DNA of 64,000 nucleotides from Hanleya hanleyi (lineage: Eukaryota > Mollusca > Polyplacophora > Lepidopleurida > Hanleyidae), in NCBI GenBank assembly GCA_036873755.1, contig JAVTVY010036890.1, positions 1-64,000 of the forward strand. The letters run 5' to 3'. Below are positions 17,036 through 32,000 of this stretch, one piece after another. Every line of letters starts with the position of its first letter. Position 1 is the first letter of the stretch. Made by a program: the position numbers and the translations under genes. The notes beneath the pieces are model-generated. The model saw only the letters and a list, made by a program, of their open reading frames with translations, was not told where the DNA came from and searched no databases.

Positions 17036-20000
17036 ATGGATCTTTTAAAAGCAGAAATCGAGAGGAAAAGAAAACAGCTCGAGAAAAGCAACGTTTTGGT
17101 ATGGCTAGTTGTTTTCCACGGTTCAGAGAATATGGGATTTCGACTAATTTCTCTCTCCAAAAATCCCCTCTATATAGTGTTGAAAACTGGTGCCTTTATA
17201 ATAACTAAGACCAAAATCGACCATTGCGTAATAATATATTTAAGCGGGTTTTATACCCGAAAATCTGATTAATCAAAAATTTCAACCCCTTGTCAGTCTT
17301 TTGGCGATTTCATCTCAATGTCCTGGATGATCGAAAAAGTGAAAGAAGAAAGAAAGAAAAAAAAAAAAAAAAATCATATTTAGCAATTTATTTTGTACCC
17401 TACGTAATTTTAGTCAGTGGGTATGTCAATTCGGCTCAACACAGTTAAGTATAAGAACACCAAATGCAGTGTCAAATTGATCTACAATGTGTCCAACAAT
17501 TCAACCGGAGTGATATTAGCCCAGTATTAGGATTTTGAAGACTGTGTTTGGGCGCCGATTGTTGCGCAGCCAGCCTGATAAATTGTAAGCAGGAAATGTT
17601 ACGTCAGCGATCTGATGACCAATGATTTGACATGTTTTGGCGGAAGACCCGTCATCCACGAGGTCCCCGAACAAGACAAATGAATGGAACGAGTTGAAAA
17701 ATCTGAAACCATATAGCCTTGAACCGAAACGCAAAGGAAACACAATCATATTTTTTTCGTCAAAGGATTTTCGAGCACGCCGAAGTAAGCAATATCATAA
17801 GGACTGATATTAATAGAATGAACAACTGTAGAATTCCTTCTTTCTAAAACCCTGTAAATCGTCTGTAATCCTTGAAACATTTTATAGACCAGCTCTTCCA
17901 CTTTCCCGAGAAAGAAAACAATGATGCGCTCAACGTTGTGTCACATGCCTGTGTTACACAGTACGCTGAGTCAACACGCAGATTGTAATTTTCTTACGTC
18001 AGCTACCCGACCCTCCAACTGTTTTCACTTGAACAGGTATCAGAGTTACTTCTCTTGCTTTGAAGTTCTCTTTAAACACCTGACTTCCGCTCTGCTAAAA
18101 TTTGCAGTTTTGATGGCGATTTTACGTTTTAAGCTCGGTGCATGTGGAACCTCTTTTACTATTTGTGATCATTTGGCTTGTTGTACACTTGAATGGTAAA
18201 TGTTATCATGATCTCGTGGCTTCCCTGTTTACGTGAGTACCTTTATTTATTTGTTACGACCACAAAAAAAAAAAAAATTAAACTTATCAATCCTACCAGT
18301 ATAAAGTCAAATTTACCTGAAAAATGAAGGAATGCAAAATGAAAAATTAAAATATTAAAAATAATTTAGTTAATATTTTCACTTGTAGGTAATACATAGA
18401 GGAAAATAGTGGTCCAATATCATTGTTTGACACTTGTAGATCAATTTGACATTGCATTCGGGGTTTTATTCGTGGAATCAATTTCCTACATCATAAAAAA
18501 CTCTGCTTTGAAATGTCGATGTCAGGGGTCGAAATAGGCCCCAACCACCTACAGGACATTTGTACAAATTGTCCTGCATCCAATTAATAATATGTGTAAA
18601 TTATCTAAAAAACTACAGGACATGACAAGTTTTTGCCGGACATGTCCTGCAAATAGATAGTAATTTCTAGCCTTAGATGTGGCCTTCTGTTTTATGCTTG
18701 TATGGATAGAATAAATATCAAGTCAGACTATCACCAAAACTGACAAAAATCCGGGTTCTGCCTCTGGAGTAAATAAAGGAAGCTTTGTGCGTGAACTGGA
18801 TTGTACATTGTTAATACTCATCAATTGGCTGTTCTTTTTTAAAGTGAAGTATAATGGCTCTTAAGTGGTGAACAAAAAATGGATCTTGTCAAAATTGAGC
18901 TGGTCGTGAATGGAAATTATTCTTTAATAAATATATGTTAGATAAGTTTTGTAGAATGACCAAATTAGTTTTATGCCTCCGCATTCAAAGTATGCTGCGA
19001 GGCATAGAATGTTTGGTCTGTCCATCTGTCCGTCACACTTACCTTGTGTAATCAACCTTTCTCAGTTTCATCGGGAGTTTCCAAAACTTCATACACATGT
19101 TTGACATGGTTTGAAGATGTGCATGTCCTATTTATAAGATGAGATATAAATTTTTGTCATATTTATAACATTTTGGACTGCATCTATTACAATTTTCTGC
19201 ATCTACCCCAGTATCATCCTCGCAAGCCAGTGTATCAATCGATAGGTTACGATCAATACACTGGCTTGGTTAGTTACCGATAGCAGTTCTGGATATAAAT
19301 AGCTCGAGGGGTTTCCACTAAACCGAACCAGTCAGTAAGCGCGCTGAAGCAGCTCATCAGGCCAATCCGCAGTGAGGTTTGAGTTTTGACTGGATTGAAT
19401 TTCATCGCCGGCCAGACTACCTTTGAAATCGACATCGGGTGTCAAAGTGAAAAGCGCAGGCTTCAGATACCGACGCACTAATTCAAAACAACCGCTAGGG
19501 ATGAAATTTATGAGATTGTGTAATAGACGCAACGACTCGAGAACTCACCCGAATCACCAAAAAGGTCCAGGTAAACCCTCTGCGAGGATTTATGGATTAC
19601 CTGGACTTGTGGAGATGCCCCAGTATATGGACCAGCCTTGAAATCACCTATCACAACAATTTTCACTGGATGCTTCTGAAGTTTGAAGATTATAATTTTA
19701 ATTGGGTCTGGGGATGTGCATATCCTATTATGTCTGACTGAGAAAAACAAGTAAGAATTGATGGTTGGAGCTATGCTATAAAAGGGAATGGTCAAGCAGG
19801 TGACCCTCACAATTGTCGGTGATTGATTCTTGCCACAGATGAGGACCATCCAAATGGACTGTCGATCGGTCCGATGATGATACCATGGACTGTCGTAATA
19901 TCAGGCAGACAGAGAATAAACTATTAACGGTTCATATTCCTCTTAAACACACACAAGTGAAAGGAATCGAGAGATGAATGAGTCAGTGATACATGACGCA

Positions 20001-23000
20001 GGTAATAAGTTCCCACGTGTTCATTTTGTGCTCATTTCCTCACACTATAATTCGATGCTAATACCTACCATGGACTGTCCACCAACACCTAAAAACACCT
20101 CTCGCCGCAAAAATGTTTAAATTTTTGGTTAACTTGGATTAGTAATAACCCTACATTTGATGACAATGTTGTAGGATATCTATCCATCAAAAAATGACTG
20201 GACACCAGTAACCATACCTGTCATCGACATGCTGAAAATCGTTCATTTTCGGCTGTGGTCACTGTCGTTTGGTCAGACACACGCCCACGCTTGATAACAA
20301 AAGCACCGAAAAACCTACCATTGACTGTGATTTGACACGTGACCGGCGGTGTTTACCTACAATCATACTTGTTGATTCAGTAGGGTGATGTCAAATGATC
20401 AAAACTAGAATAAGAAGTAGGCAGTGGAATAAGCAGTGGGTCGAATAAGAGAATCTTCTTTTGATTTGTGTAATGGATGTCGAGATGTGAGAAAGAACGC
20501 TTCAAAAGAAGATGAACTCATTACACTGTTCCCTGTGGGGAATAATCATCAAGCCTCACTGAGAGGAACCGTAAACCCGAGACGAAAATTCATCCAGGTT
20601 TACAGGTTGTTTTCAGTTAAAAAAATTGGCAGTTCTTCCTATTATCAATCTGAAGTCTTTATGGTCAGGCCTACTCTGGACCGAGCCAATCAAAAGCAAA
20701 AAATTAAAACAAATTTATTGCATTCGGGCTGAAATCTGCCCATCGCTGCCCGGTCTGGTTTCCTTCAAAGTCGGTGATACCACATACCTGATAGTATTAG
20801 TCAATATGTAATCAGCATGTCTTTTTCACTATACAGGTACCCAATAAGAAATATTTTAAGCGTGGAGATCTGGCAGCCAAACAGGAGGAAGAATACTGGA
20901 AAAAACAACAGAGGTATATTTCTCACCCAGTCTCACCAAGTACGGTAAGTTTGATCATGTTGGAAGGGTACTTAACTCATTGAGACTCCTACAAATTCTC
21001 CTGTTATTTAACTGCAGTCCGCCAACAATGCTATTTTATTCAGTTCAAACCAGAGATCACTGCTTATTTCAAACAGTCTGTGTAGGAATACTGACTGTTG
21101 ACTTTGACACTAACATTATCACAGTACAAAGGGAGGTAATTAGTCTTTAAAATAAGAGTTCATGTCAGGGGAGACTACTGATTGTTTTTCACAGATAATT
21201 AGCAGAGATTATCTTCCCTGCTGTTCAACCTACATGTAAAATGACTGGTTTGGAGGGTAGACTCTAGAACTCCTTTAAATCAAGATATTAACAGGCAGTG
21301 TCTGTGTGCTGTTCCAGCTGTCTCTCTTTCAGCGATTGGTCATTCGAACCGTGCCATTTTAAATTAACACAAGTGTTCTCATTGGATCACTATTTATAGA
21401 AGCCATCCCAATCTTCATACACAACCACGTGACTCGTTTTTCATCTCAAAATTTGCCGTCTAACTGGGAAAATTTTGTTGTTGCTGCATCAGCCAATAAT
21501 TGGCCCACCGTATACTATAGGCTAGATTGGAGGGTCCCAAGCAGAGAGTTACAAAACTCAAAACTGCTGATTTCCTATATAATTTAGTCACCATGGTAAC
21601 ATGTTTCTATTTGTTGTTGTAGAGTAAAGAAGAGGAACAAGCTGCTGAGAAAGAGAAAGCTGATAATTTGAAGAAAGAAGAGGAAGAAAAGTTCGCCCTG
21701 CTACCAAGGAAAGAGGTAAAGTGATTTGTTAAAGGTGAAATACAAAGGTCTCTAAATTTTTCTTTTTATATTTTCAAAAGATTAATAATGATGAAATATA
21801 TTCTTTCGAAGTATTCTGTCGCATTGTCTTCTAGAAGCTTTTATATTGTTGATACCCGAGTACAGCTGAATTCGTTTGGTATGGCTTATATCGTTAGACA
21901 CACCTGTTATCGTCAGATCACCCAAGTTAAGCAACGTTAAGCTCGGTCAATACTTGGATGGGTGACCGGGTGCTGTACTGGCTGGGCTGATCAGTGTCCA
22001 GGGTAATAGGATATGTGAGCTCTCTCGTGTTCTGACACATGTAGACACCGTTGTGATATGACTGAAACAAGGTTGAAAACGACGTTAAACCCTGCTACTT
22101 ACTCTCTCACTCTTGGAACCGTCACTGCTTATCTGCCCTTGATTATGACACCACATCAGACCAGCCGCCCGATAACTCAATCGCCTCGATAATTACAGAG
22201 TAACAGCACTGGGCCAAGTGGTCTGATGTGATGTCACAAACTGATGTCAAACAAGGGCAGATAAGCAATGTGAGTGTCCTATCTGAATTCAGCCAGACTT
22301 TCTGGTAACAATGTTGGTGAACTTTTCAGAAGCTGTTGGAGATCAAATATTCCAAATAAATCCGAACAAATTAAGGAGACATGCTGTTATTTCCATCAAT
22401 CCTTGCATTTCAGCTTCAAGTCAGAAACTTGTAAGACTGTGGTTGGTCCAATTTTCGACTGTGTAATTGAACGAATGTGAAGAATCATTCAGCACCCAAA
22501 TCAGTTTGTATTAAATAAGATGAATTATAAATATAAACCAGTTACTTGCAAGTACAAAAGTTACTAGATAATCTTGATAATATCTGACTGATACGATTAT
22601 TTTACTGCGTAAGAATTCCCAGTGGATTTGAATGAGTGTTGAGGGGTTAAAGATCCTCTTTGACATATTCTGAGGTGATTGTCTCTTTAACAATCCTGAC
22701 ATCACATTAATTACAGGTAGTAAGACGTCTACGAGAGAGAAGTGAACCAATCAGGTTGTATGGTGAGACTGATTTTGAAGCCTACCAAAGACTGAAGACG
22801 CTGGAAGCCCTCGAACCAGAAGTTAATAAGGTAAGCGATTGCCTCCCCTTGGGCGTAATCCACAGGGCTTTAGTGCAGAATCAGGCTCCATTATTTTGAG
22901 ATCGGCAAAAATTTTTAGGATATCCACTGGAAATGTTTTACAATTTAAACCTTCTTCCATTTTAATTTTGTAAACTTTTAGTCAAAATCCATCACTCAAA

Positions 23001-26000
23001 AGTACAAAGCCAGAAATTTGTAATGCTTGCTCTAGCCACTCTTGTTATTCGTCTGGGAATATAGAATCGCTGTCGGTCTGTGTGTGTCAAGAATCCCTTG
23101 TTGCCAAAATAACTTTGAAAGCATTTGGGCAATCCACTTCAAATCTGGTAAAATATCTCTGTGCCATTGATCAAATATAAAGACATTGCAAGCGATTTGT
23201 TAATTCGAATGGTTCGAGAATATTAAAAGATGGTGTTCCATAAAATCTCATCCATCTGGGAATGTCTGGAAATACCAGAAGGCCATGGAGTTTTAGGTTG
23301 TTTTCAACATGTTCAATGCAAGTAATAATTTGTGAGTTTGTGTGAGAGACAGACTAGCTGACATGCTAAAACTCAAATCCATATGTGCATCAATAGACAG
23401 ATAGGCCGAGTGAACTCCTCCATGCACGTACCTTAGTTCATTGTCCATCCAGCTATTTCTGTGTGCTTGGAGCCAATTCCGTGTGCTTGGACCAGAAATT
23501 CTGGCACTCACACCATCCAAACCTTGCACTGGTGAAGTATTCCGTGGACACGCATCAGTTCTTTCCTTGATGTCAATTCGATCTTTCGACCGAACGATCA
23601 CGAACATCGCTCGCCAGGCAATGGAGCGTTGATGCGACACAATATTGACTCTTCGGAATAAGAGTTGATGGTGTATAAGTTAATAGAGGAGAACAAACTC
23701 TCTTCTCCACCAGGACAGTTCAGTCCGAAGTCTCTGGATATTCCACTGACGACATTTGGGTCAAACGGACACAGAATGGGGTTTGCCATCCGAAAAAGGC
23801 CTTATAAAGATCCATTTGACAGGGTAGTATTCGCCAGACCCAATTCTCTGGATATGCGAGTTTTAAGTGGGAGATTTCTCTTTGAAATTGTCAAACTGCT
23901 GTTTAATATTATCCTATCAACGAAGTATTCAGATGAATGAATTTCTCGTTGTAGGGATTTGAGAATGACTTCAAAGCAGCCTTGGATAAGGTGGATCAGG
24001 ATTACCTAAAAGAGCTGATGAACTCGGGTGGGCAGAGTCAGAATAACTCTAACGATGTATCTGTCAAAGATGATGGCACCACAGAAGAGGACGTGCAGGT
24101 GAGATTAAATGGTTGATTTTGCGCTTGACAGCCACTGAGAAGACATTCGTATCCCAGATTTGAGGTTATATGTAATACTGTCACTTCTTCACATTAAAAG
24201 ATAATGAGTAGTGGTCTAAACAGTGGATTGGCATCTTTTCATACGTCTACACTAAAAGGCGGATGTATTATGTGGTGGTCGTTTCTGGCCATTCGTGTCC
24301 AGTCTGTATCTGTGACAGTTTTACTCATTTTTTGTGAGTGTATAAGAACTATATTATATATTAAGGAAAGATGTTGTGTCATTTACCAAAATTGAACTCG
24401 AGGTCAGAGGTCAAAGGTCACTTCAGCATCAAAAATCTCATTGAGAGTCGACTTTCTGATAAATTTGATCCCCTCACTGTCTGAAATGATTGAAATCATG
24501 GAGAAATAACGGATTATATCAAGATGTTGAACCATTTTATGACTTTCCTTTTCTGATAAAATTTGATTACCCCCTGATTTTATAGTGCAAATTTCACTTC
24601 CTGTGATTGAATTATTGAATTACCGGTACCTACAGTTTATCTAATCTACAATGTCCATCTACTTTGGTTTAATTTGAAGTATTTTGTCTGCTAGAAGTGT
24701 AAACAATTAAAAGAGATATCCCAAGCCCAGTTGAAATCAGATTTGTGCATCTTTCCTTGATTACAATGTGACACGAGACCAGCTGCCTGAATATTGAATG
24801 TTAGAAGTACTGAGTCAGACCAGGTGGTAAGATGTGACCTCCCAAACTAGAATCAAAAAAGGCAGATAAGGGATGGGGTTTCTTTCCTTTAATCGGCCAG
24901 GCTCGAGATACCAACTTTGGAGAACTTTTCTAAAGCTAGTTAGTAGAAGATAAAATACTTCAAATAAAACCAAATGATGTAGATAGACTGATAGTTTCAT
25001 CGTTAACTCTATAAAGAACACGAAGAAGAAAATATAAAAATCTTTGCTTTTCACCTGTCACCCTTTGCATGTTTTCAAATAAGGGCTTTAGTAAAACAAA
25101 AAACAATAGAAATGCAGAAACAAGACCTTTTTCGGCCTAAATCAGTTGTGATATTTGAACTGTATTTGAAACACTACATTCATCTCTCAACTGTGTTTTT
25201 TTCAGAAAATGCGAGAAGAATTAGGCGAGGGTGATACATTCAAAGATCAGGACATTATTTTAAGATTTCTTAAGGTATGTATAGGAGTCCAACAGATACC
25301 ACATATTTCTGTTTTCACAGATTCATGCAATTTTACAAATTTGATAAATTAATCTGTCTCTTAGAATTATTTTTGGCATGCTGCATTGGCCTCATATGTA
25401 CTTATAATACCCATTCTTAATTTTCTGTGTTTCTATCTAAGCTAAAGAAGAGAGTGGACATGCACCATACAATTAAGGGTCTCACATTTTTGGGGCGGAT
25501 GGAATCTGTTCTATGGATTGATTGTCTGGTTGACTGGCTGACTGCTTGGCTGGTGTCGACGTCAACAGTCTACATTCGGTTTTCATGTCAAAGTGGTGCG
25601 GTGACAACAAACACTTTCTCTTTTGAAGTTAAAGGTTTTTATACAATAATATTCTTGAAATAAACATCAGATTGTTCTGAAACTTTGCAGGTATGTTTGA
25701 CATCAAGTAAACGATGATCAAGTGATTATATTTAAATGTTACAATATTTTTATTTTAGTTTTTACTGAAGCGTTGGGGAGAGATGTTAAACCAGCGTACA
25801 GAGGAGGAGAAGAGACGCAACCACGGAAAGATGGCCAGCGCTACACACACACAGACTGTGGCCTATATGAAACCTTTATTCAAACACTTAAAACAAAGGG
25901 TAAGTTACGGAGACCTTCTTTTTCTTATTAACCCCGTCCTTCGGAGGAGGAGGGGGTTGTTGGAATCGTCCTGAGCTATGGAGCTGCAGAAAACTTTATA

Positions 26001-29000
26001 CATCAAGAGTGCAAAAACTAGAAAGATTCAGGCACCGAAACTTGCCTAGTTGGTCACAATTGTAATGTTGTGAGTCGATATAGTTTTTGGGCGATGGCAG
26101 ATGAGAATTAATATGTTGTTTTTTTGCGAAGAAATGCTCGAAATTAGAAGGGTAATTTTTACACGGAACGTGGATGTTGTTGTGGTTGTTGTATGTTAAG
26201 AGATTGACGAACTCACATGGATGTTCCTGCTGTATAGATAGACTCCGGGTATTTTAGATGCGCTCAGTCTCTGCACAGAGGTGACAATGGTAATCAAAGT
26301 GTTAGCTATACTCGGATCTCTTGAGCAGGAGAGTGCCTGGTTTTGCGACAACCGTAAAGTGTGCCATTCTTCCAGCATGACGATGAGAAATGAATCACAC
26401 TTCCAGATCAGGAATGGCAAAATCACCGACGTTTACGCTTTAGTTGACCTGATAATTATTACCAGGGCAACTTTAAACATATTCTTCATCAACTTCGGAA
26501 GAAAGATACGGGGCTCTTAGCTTGAAATGGCACAAGCCGAAGTGCGTCGGCGGACATGGCACGTGAAATGCTATTTTGCCTTGAACGAAGTCTGCAACTG
26601 ACAGTCAAAATCTATACCATTTCTCCACTAGAAAATCTCAGTTTGCCGATTTTGTTTTATTATGAATACATTGATACATTGAAATAAGGCGTGAAATAAA
26701 CCCCGAAGATTCAAGCAAACTTGTTTATCAATTGTGAGATCAAATGTTTCGTTCTTCGACAAATCACGTGCCTGTCTTTAATTAACACATTATATTCATT
26801 GTGTTTTCAGAAAGTGGAAGAAGATATATTAGAGAGTATGGTTGAAATAACCAAGTATATGATGGACAGAAATTATCTCAAGGTTTGTGTGTTAATTAAT
26901 AACTTATTCTTCTGAACTTTAGTTTTGTCTATGGTGAAGGCTGAAGTTTGAAATGGTTGGGAAAAATTCACAGAGGATAGTCTAGTTAAGGCCACTTTCC
27001 GGGCAACTTGTCAAGCTGAGTATGTGATAGGCTGTTCTGCTTGGATTTAGTATGGGATTGAATGGGCCAAATATTTAATTTTTGAAATAGAAATATAGGG
27101 CATTCTTGTTGGTTTCAATTTTTTAATGTCATTTCTTCGTCTTGACATCGGTGGGAGGACGGTTGGTATTACTTTTCAGTTATCTGTGTAATCCAAGATG
27201 GCCGTCATCAACAATCCTGGATTGTCAGCAGTTGGATGTACACACATTTCTTGTCCGACCAATAACTCGAGAACCATTGAACCGATCATCTTCAAACTTG
27301 CAGAGTGTCTTGACATCAGTGAGAGGACAGTTGGGATTGCTTTTCAGTTACCTGCGTAATCCAAGATGGCTGCCATTAATGATGACAGTTTCTAAATGCA
27401 CTTTCTGCATAAAAAGCAACATAGTTTCTGTCGGATGCATGGCTCATTGGATATGTCTCCATTGCCAAAATCATACCTCTATTGAATGATATGGAATATT
27501 ATCGACCAAAAAAAATCAACCATAGAGGTCCACATCCTCTGGTGGATGCAATGCACAATAACTGGTGCTGCTGGCGGGGGACAATCCACCATAACTGGTG
27601 CTGCTGCTGCGGGGGACATGGACCTCTATGGTCGATTTTTACCCCTCAGCCTATAAGGCTGCGGGGTCTTGTCAGCAGCATGTACGTCAGGTCGTCCGGT
27701 CATCCGGTTGTCCGGTCGTCAACAATTCTTGTGACCGGCCTAAAAGCCAAACCGTTGCTTCTAGAGACTTCAAATTTGGTATACAGAATTGTTGGGTAGT
27801 CAACCACAAGCCTATCGAATTTGGGTAATTTGCGATGAATTTTGCAGTTTCCATGGCAACGTCACGGAAAATTCGTCAACAATTCTTGTGACCGGTCTAG
27901 AAGCCAAACCATTGCTTCTAGAGACTTCAAATTCGGTATGCAGGATTGTTGGGTGGTCAACCACAAGCCTATTGAATCTGGACCCGATTGGTTAGAAACT
28001 TTGGCGACCATCTTTAATTTATGCGAAACCATCACAGCTTTCTCGTTACCAAGATATCTTTAGAACAACTTACCCTAGGCACACCAAACTTGCCGTGCAC
28101 ATCCATAATGCTCGTGACCCAGAACCCTATTGAATCTGGACCCGATTGGGTGAAAACTTTGGCGGCCATCTTTAATTTATGCGAAACCATGAATTTTGTG
28201 TATCTCGGAAACCATTTCGCTGTTCAGTGTGAAACTTGGTATAGATTATCGATACATCAAGAAACTTTAAAGGAATGACCAAACCAGTTTCCCTGATTGG
28301 GTGAAAGCCTTGGCGGCCATCTTTAACTTATGCAGAATCTTTAATGATGTATTTCTCTGATACCATTGAAGTGTTCTATACGAAACTTGGTATACAGCAT
28401 CGATGTATCAAGAGACTTACAATGAATAACCACATCAGTTCTTCTGAGAGGCGGGAAGGATGGCCGGCCATTTTTAATGTATGCAAAATCATTAATGATC
28501 TCTATCTCTGATACCGTTCACGTGCTCGATGTAAAATTTGGTAAACATCATCGATGCATCAAGAAACTTATGATGAATGACAGAACTGGTTTCTCTGATT
28601 GGGCGGAAATCTTGGTGGCCATCTTTAATTTATGCAAAATTTTAATGATGTATATCTCTGATACCATTTAAGTGTTCTATATGAAATTTGGTATACAGCA
28701 TCGATGTATCAAAAGACTCGCAATGAATAATCACATCAGTTCCTCTGAATGACGGGAAGGATAGGCAGCCATCTTTAATTTATTCAAAATCATTAATGAT
28801 CTCTATCTCTGATACCATTCAAGTGCTCGATGTAAAATTTGATATACATCATCATTGCATCAAGAGACTTACGATGAATGACAGAACTAGTTTCTCTGAT
28901 TGGGCGGAAATCTTGGCGACCATTTTAATTTATGCAAAATCATTAATGATCTATATCTGATACAATTTTAGTGCTTCATATGAAACTATAAATCATCGAT

Positions 29001-32000
29001 ACATCAAGAAACTTACAATTAATGACAATCAATTTCTCTGATTAGGTGAAAAACTTGATTGCCATCTTTAATTTATGCAAAATCTATACCTCTGGTAGTG
29101 TTCGTGTGTTTAATGCAAGACTTTGTATACATCATCAATACATCAAGAGACTAAAAATGAATGACTAAACCGTTTTCTCTGATTGTATGGAAGCCTTGGC
29201 AGCCGTTTTCAATTTATGTAAAATCATTGATGATCTGTATATCCTTTCATACTGTTCAAGTGTTTAGTATGATGCTTGGTATACATCATAGATAGATCAA
29301 GAGACAAGTAATGACTGCTGGTATCTCTGATTGGACAGAAAACTTTGCGGCCATTTCTGATTGCAAGTTTTTTGATAATCTGTATATTTGTTACTTGACT
29401 GCTTGATGTTCCTGATGTTTTCAAAGTAGTATGGTTCAAATTTAATAGATTGTGAATGGCTGGCACCCAGAGCCGAGGGGTTTTAGATGCGCAGCTTCGT
29501 ATTCCTATCAAAAACGCTGTATTACTTGGCTCCCACTGAAAATCGGAAGCCATATTTTTTGCACGTGATATGTCAAATTATTTATTATAGTTCTCCAATG
29601 CAACCAACATCCCACACTGAGTTTATCATATTTTAATCTTTTACAAGCCACTGCTAAAGCATCTTCTGCATTCAACCAAATCTTTCAGGCTTTTATATAT
29701 GCATTTTCCATTCATTGTGTACCAATATACACTGACTAAAACTGTCTGGCTGAGGGGTTGTTGCACCTTTTAGGTGCTGCCTCATGTTTATATAGTTGTA
29801 TTCTAGAAGTCAACAGAAAATTAATCGTCTCAGCTCTTATATTACGGAGTTACACCCCTTTCAGGTGCAATAGTATCTGATTTTGTGATACATACTTCAA
29901 TGTAACGAGTTACATTCTAATTAACAGTGTTTGTACAGCTAGCAAATTATGATGAAACTTTTTTATCTATTTGTATTCTAAATGCCTACAAAACAATTAG
30001 TCATCTCGGCCCATATTTTATGGAGTTATGCCCCTTTTTACATCTAATAATCTTTGATTTCGTGATATATAGTTGACATGGTTGAGTGTACAATATATAT
30101 CTGCAGATTCGTGTTTGGTACATGTACTAAATTTTGGAAACTTATTTATCTAGTTGTATTCTAGAAGTGTACGAAAAATTCATCGTCTCGGCGCTTGGTT
30201 TATGGAGTTATGCCCCTTTCCGGGTTTAATAATTTTGGATATGCTTGAATGTATTAACCTGTTATATCTGAAGAACTGTGTTCGGTGCAGCTACCGAATT
30301 ATTTATCTACTTGTGTTGTAGAAGCCTACAAAAAAATTATTCGCCTTGGCCTTTATTTTACAGAGTTATGCCCCTTTTGTGATATTTGCTCGAATGTAGC
30401 TGTTAAATCTGTAGAATAATACGCTGTAAAAAGGACAATTCTGAATGATTAGTAAATATAGCCCAGGCCTGATCCAGGCCATTTCTTGAGCTCGTTATAA
30501 TGGGTCTGGATGCCATGAATTTGGCATGGGCGCCCCCCCCAAAAAACAAGAAATTTTTTTTTTAGCAAATTCCCTCTCTGAACAGGCTGAAACCAATACT
30601 AATGCAAGTACAGTTGCCAAATATTAAGTTATCAGGCTGTATTTAGACCATTTAATACTCCCACAGCTTCCATGGGTTTCGACAGTCCCACATCATGGCC
30701 TATTTCACTATAACTTATCACACTCAGTCTCTGCTCCATGTATGCGTGCCCAAACTAAAAGTCTAGCTCAGGCCCTGTAGCCATAATATGTTGCACATTC
30801 TCAGCATATTTTTCAATTGCTCGGGTGAAGCCGAGGGGTTTTGTGAGTGTCAACCTCATGTTCATAGTGTGGGGTTGCAATTTCCCTAGGACATCAAAAT
30901 ATGAACTAGGGAGACAACTGGCACTGATTTTATTACATCTTAACTGCTAACAGCTTTATCAGGTTAGAGAGAATCTACCTCTCTAAAATGGAGGTAAAAA
31001 AGGTTTTTTTTGCCCAATAAAGTCAAGAATATATGGAACTAAGAGACATCCACCACAGTTACAAAATGTAGCAATATATAAGTTAAGTCTCCTGAAGATT
31101 TTGTAGTGTTATGATGAATATTAAAATCAAAAGTTTTTAAGCAAAAATGACCTTTTTTACCTTCATTTTATTTCTCTTCAACCTGTTAATAGCTCGACAT
31201 ACAGAAAAAGTTTTATTGAATAGCCTCTGTGTAACCCTATACTTGGAGAATGATGTGAAATAAAACTAAGGTTGTATTCGTCAGGCGAATGATGTGTACC
31301 TGGAGATGGCTATCGGGAATGCTCCATGGCCTATAGGTGTCACTATGGTCGGTATCCATGCCAGGACAGGTCGAGAGAAAATCTCATCTCGATACGTCGC
31401 CCACGTACTCAACGACGAAACACAGAGGAAATATATACAGGTGAGCATGAGTCGATGTTGATCATTACAGGATCCCAGGAAAAGAAAAGAAAGAATGACA
31501 AATTCAGTTTGCTGAATAGGTTTACCAGTAATATAGAATAGATGACCTGTAAAGGTTTCTCTCAGGATGGGTGTGAATCTCAGGGTGGGTGTGAATCTCA
31601 GGATGGATGTGGATCTCAGGGTGGGTGTGAATCTCAGGGTGGGTGTGAATCTCAGGATGGTTGTGAATCTCAGGGTGGGTGTGAATCTCAGGATGGGTGT
31701 GAATCTCAGGATGGGTGTGAATCCCAACGAATATTCTTACAACACAAGACAGCACCACATGCATGTCAAGGGATGTCCAGGGAAAATCTGTCTAAGTTTA
31801 GTGGATTTTGGTGTGCCTACTGCCCCACCTCCTAGAGGGTATATCTGACAGGAGTTATACAATCTGATGCCATAAGAATGGGTTAGTGCTGTTTCACAGA
31901 TATGATATAAACAGTAATGCTGTATTTAATTTATCACAAATTTGGTTTATTCTGTGATTTCTGAATGCTGACATGGAAGCAATTTGAAGAAAGATGAAAT

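Noticed and set aside
21877..21975. Functional 5S rRNA gene
   Set aside because: Diverged from 5S at many positions, no T-run terminator at the right distance, and followed by a SINE tail.
23665..23940. 91-codon frame in PRPF18 intron 4
   Set aside because: Lies inside the intron with no splice signals of its own or recognised domain.
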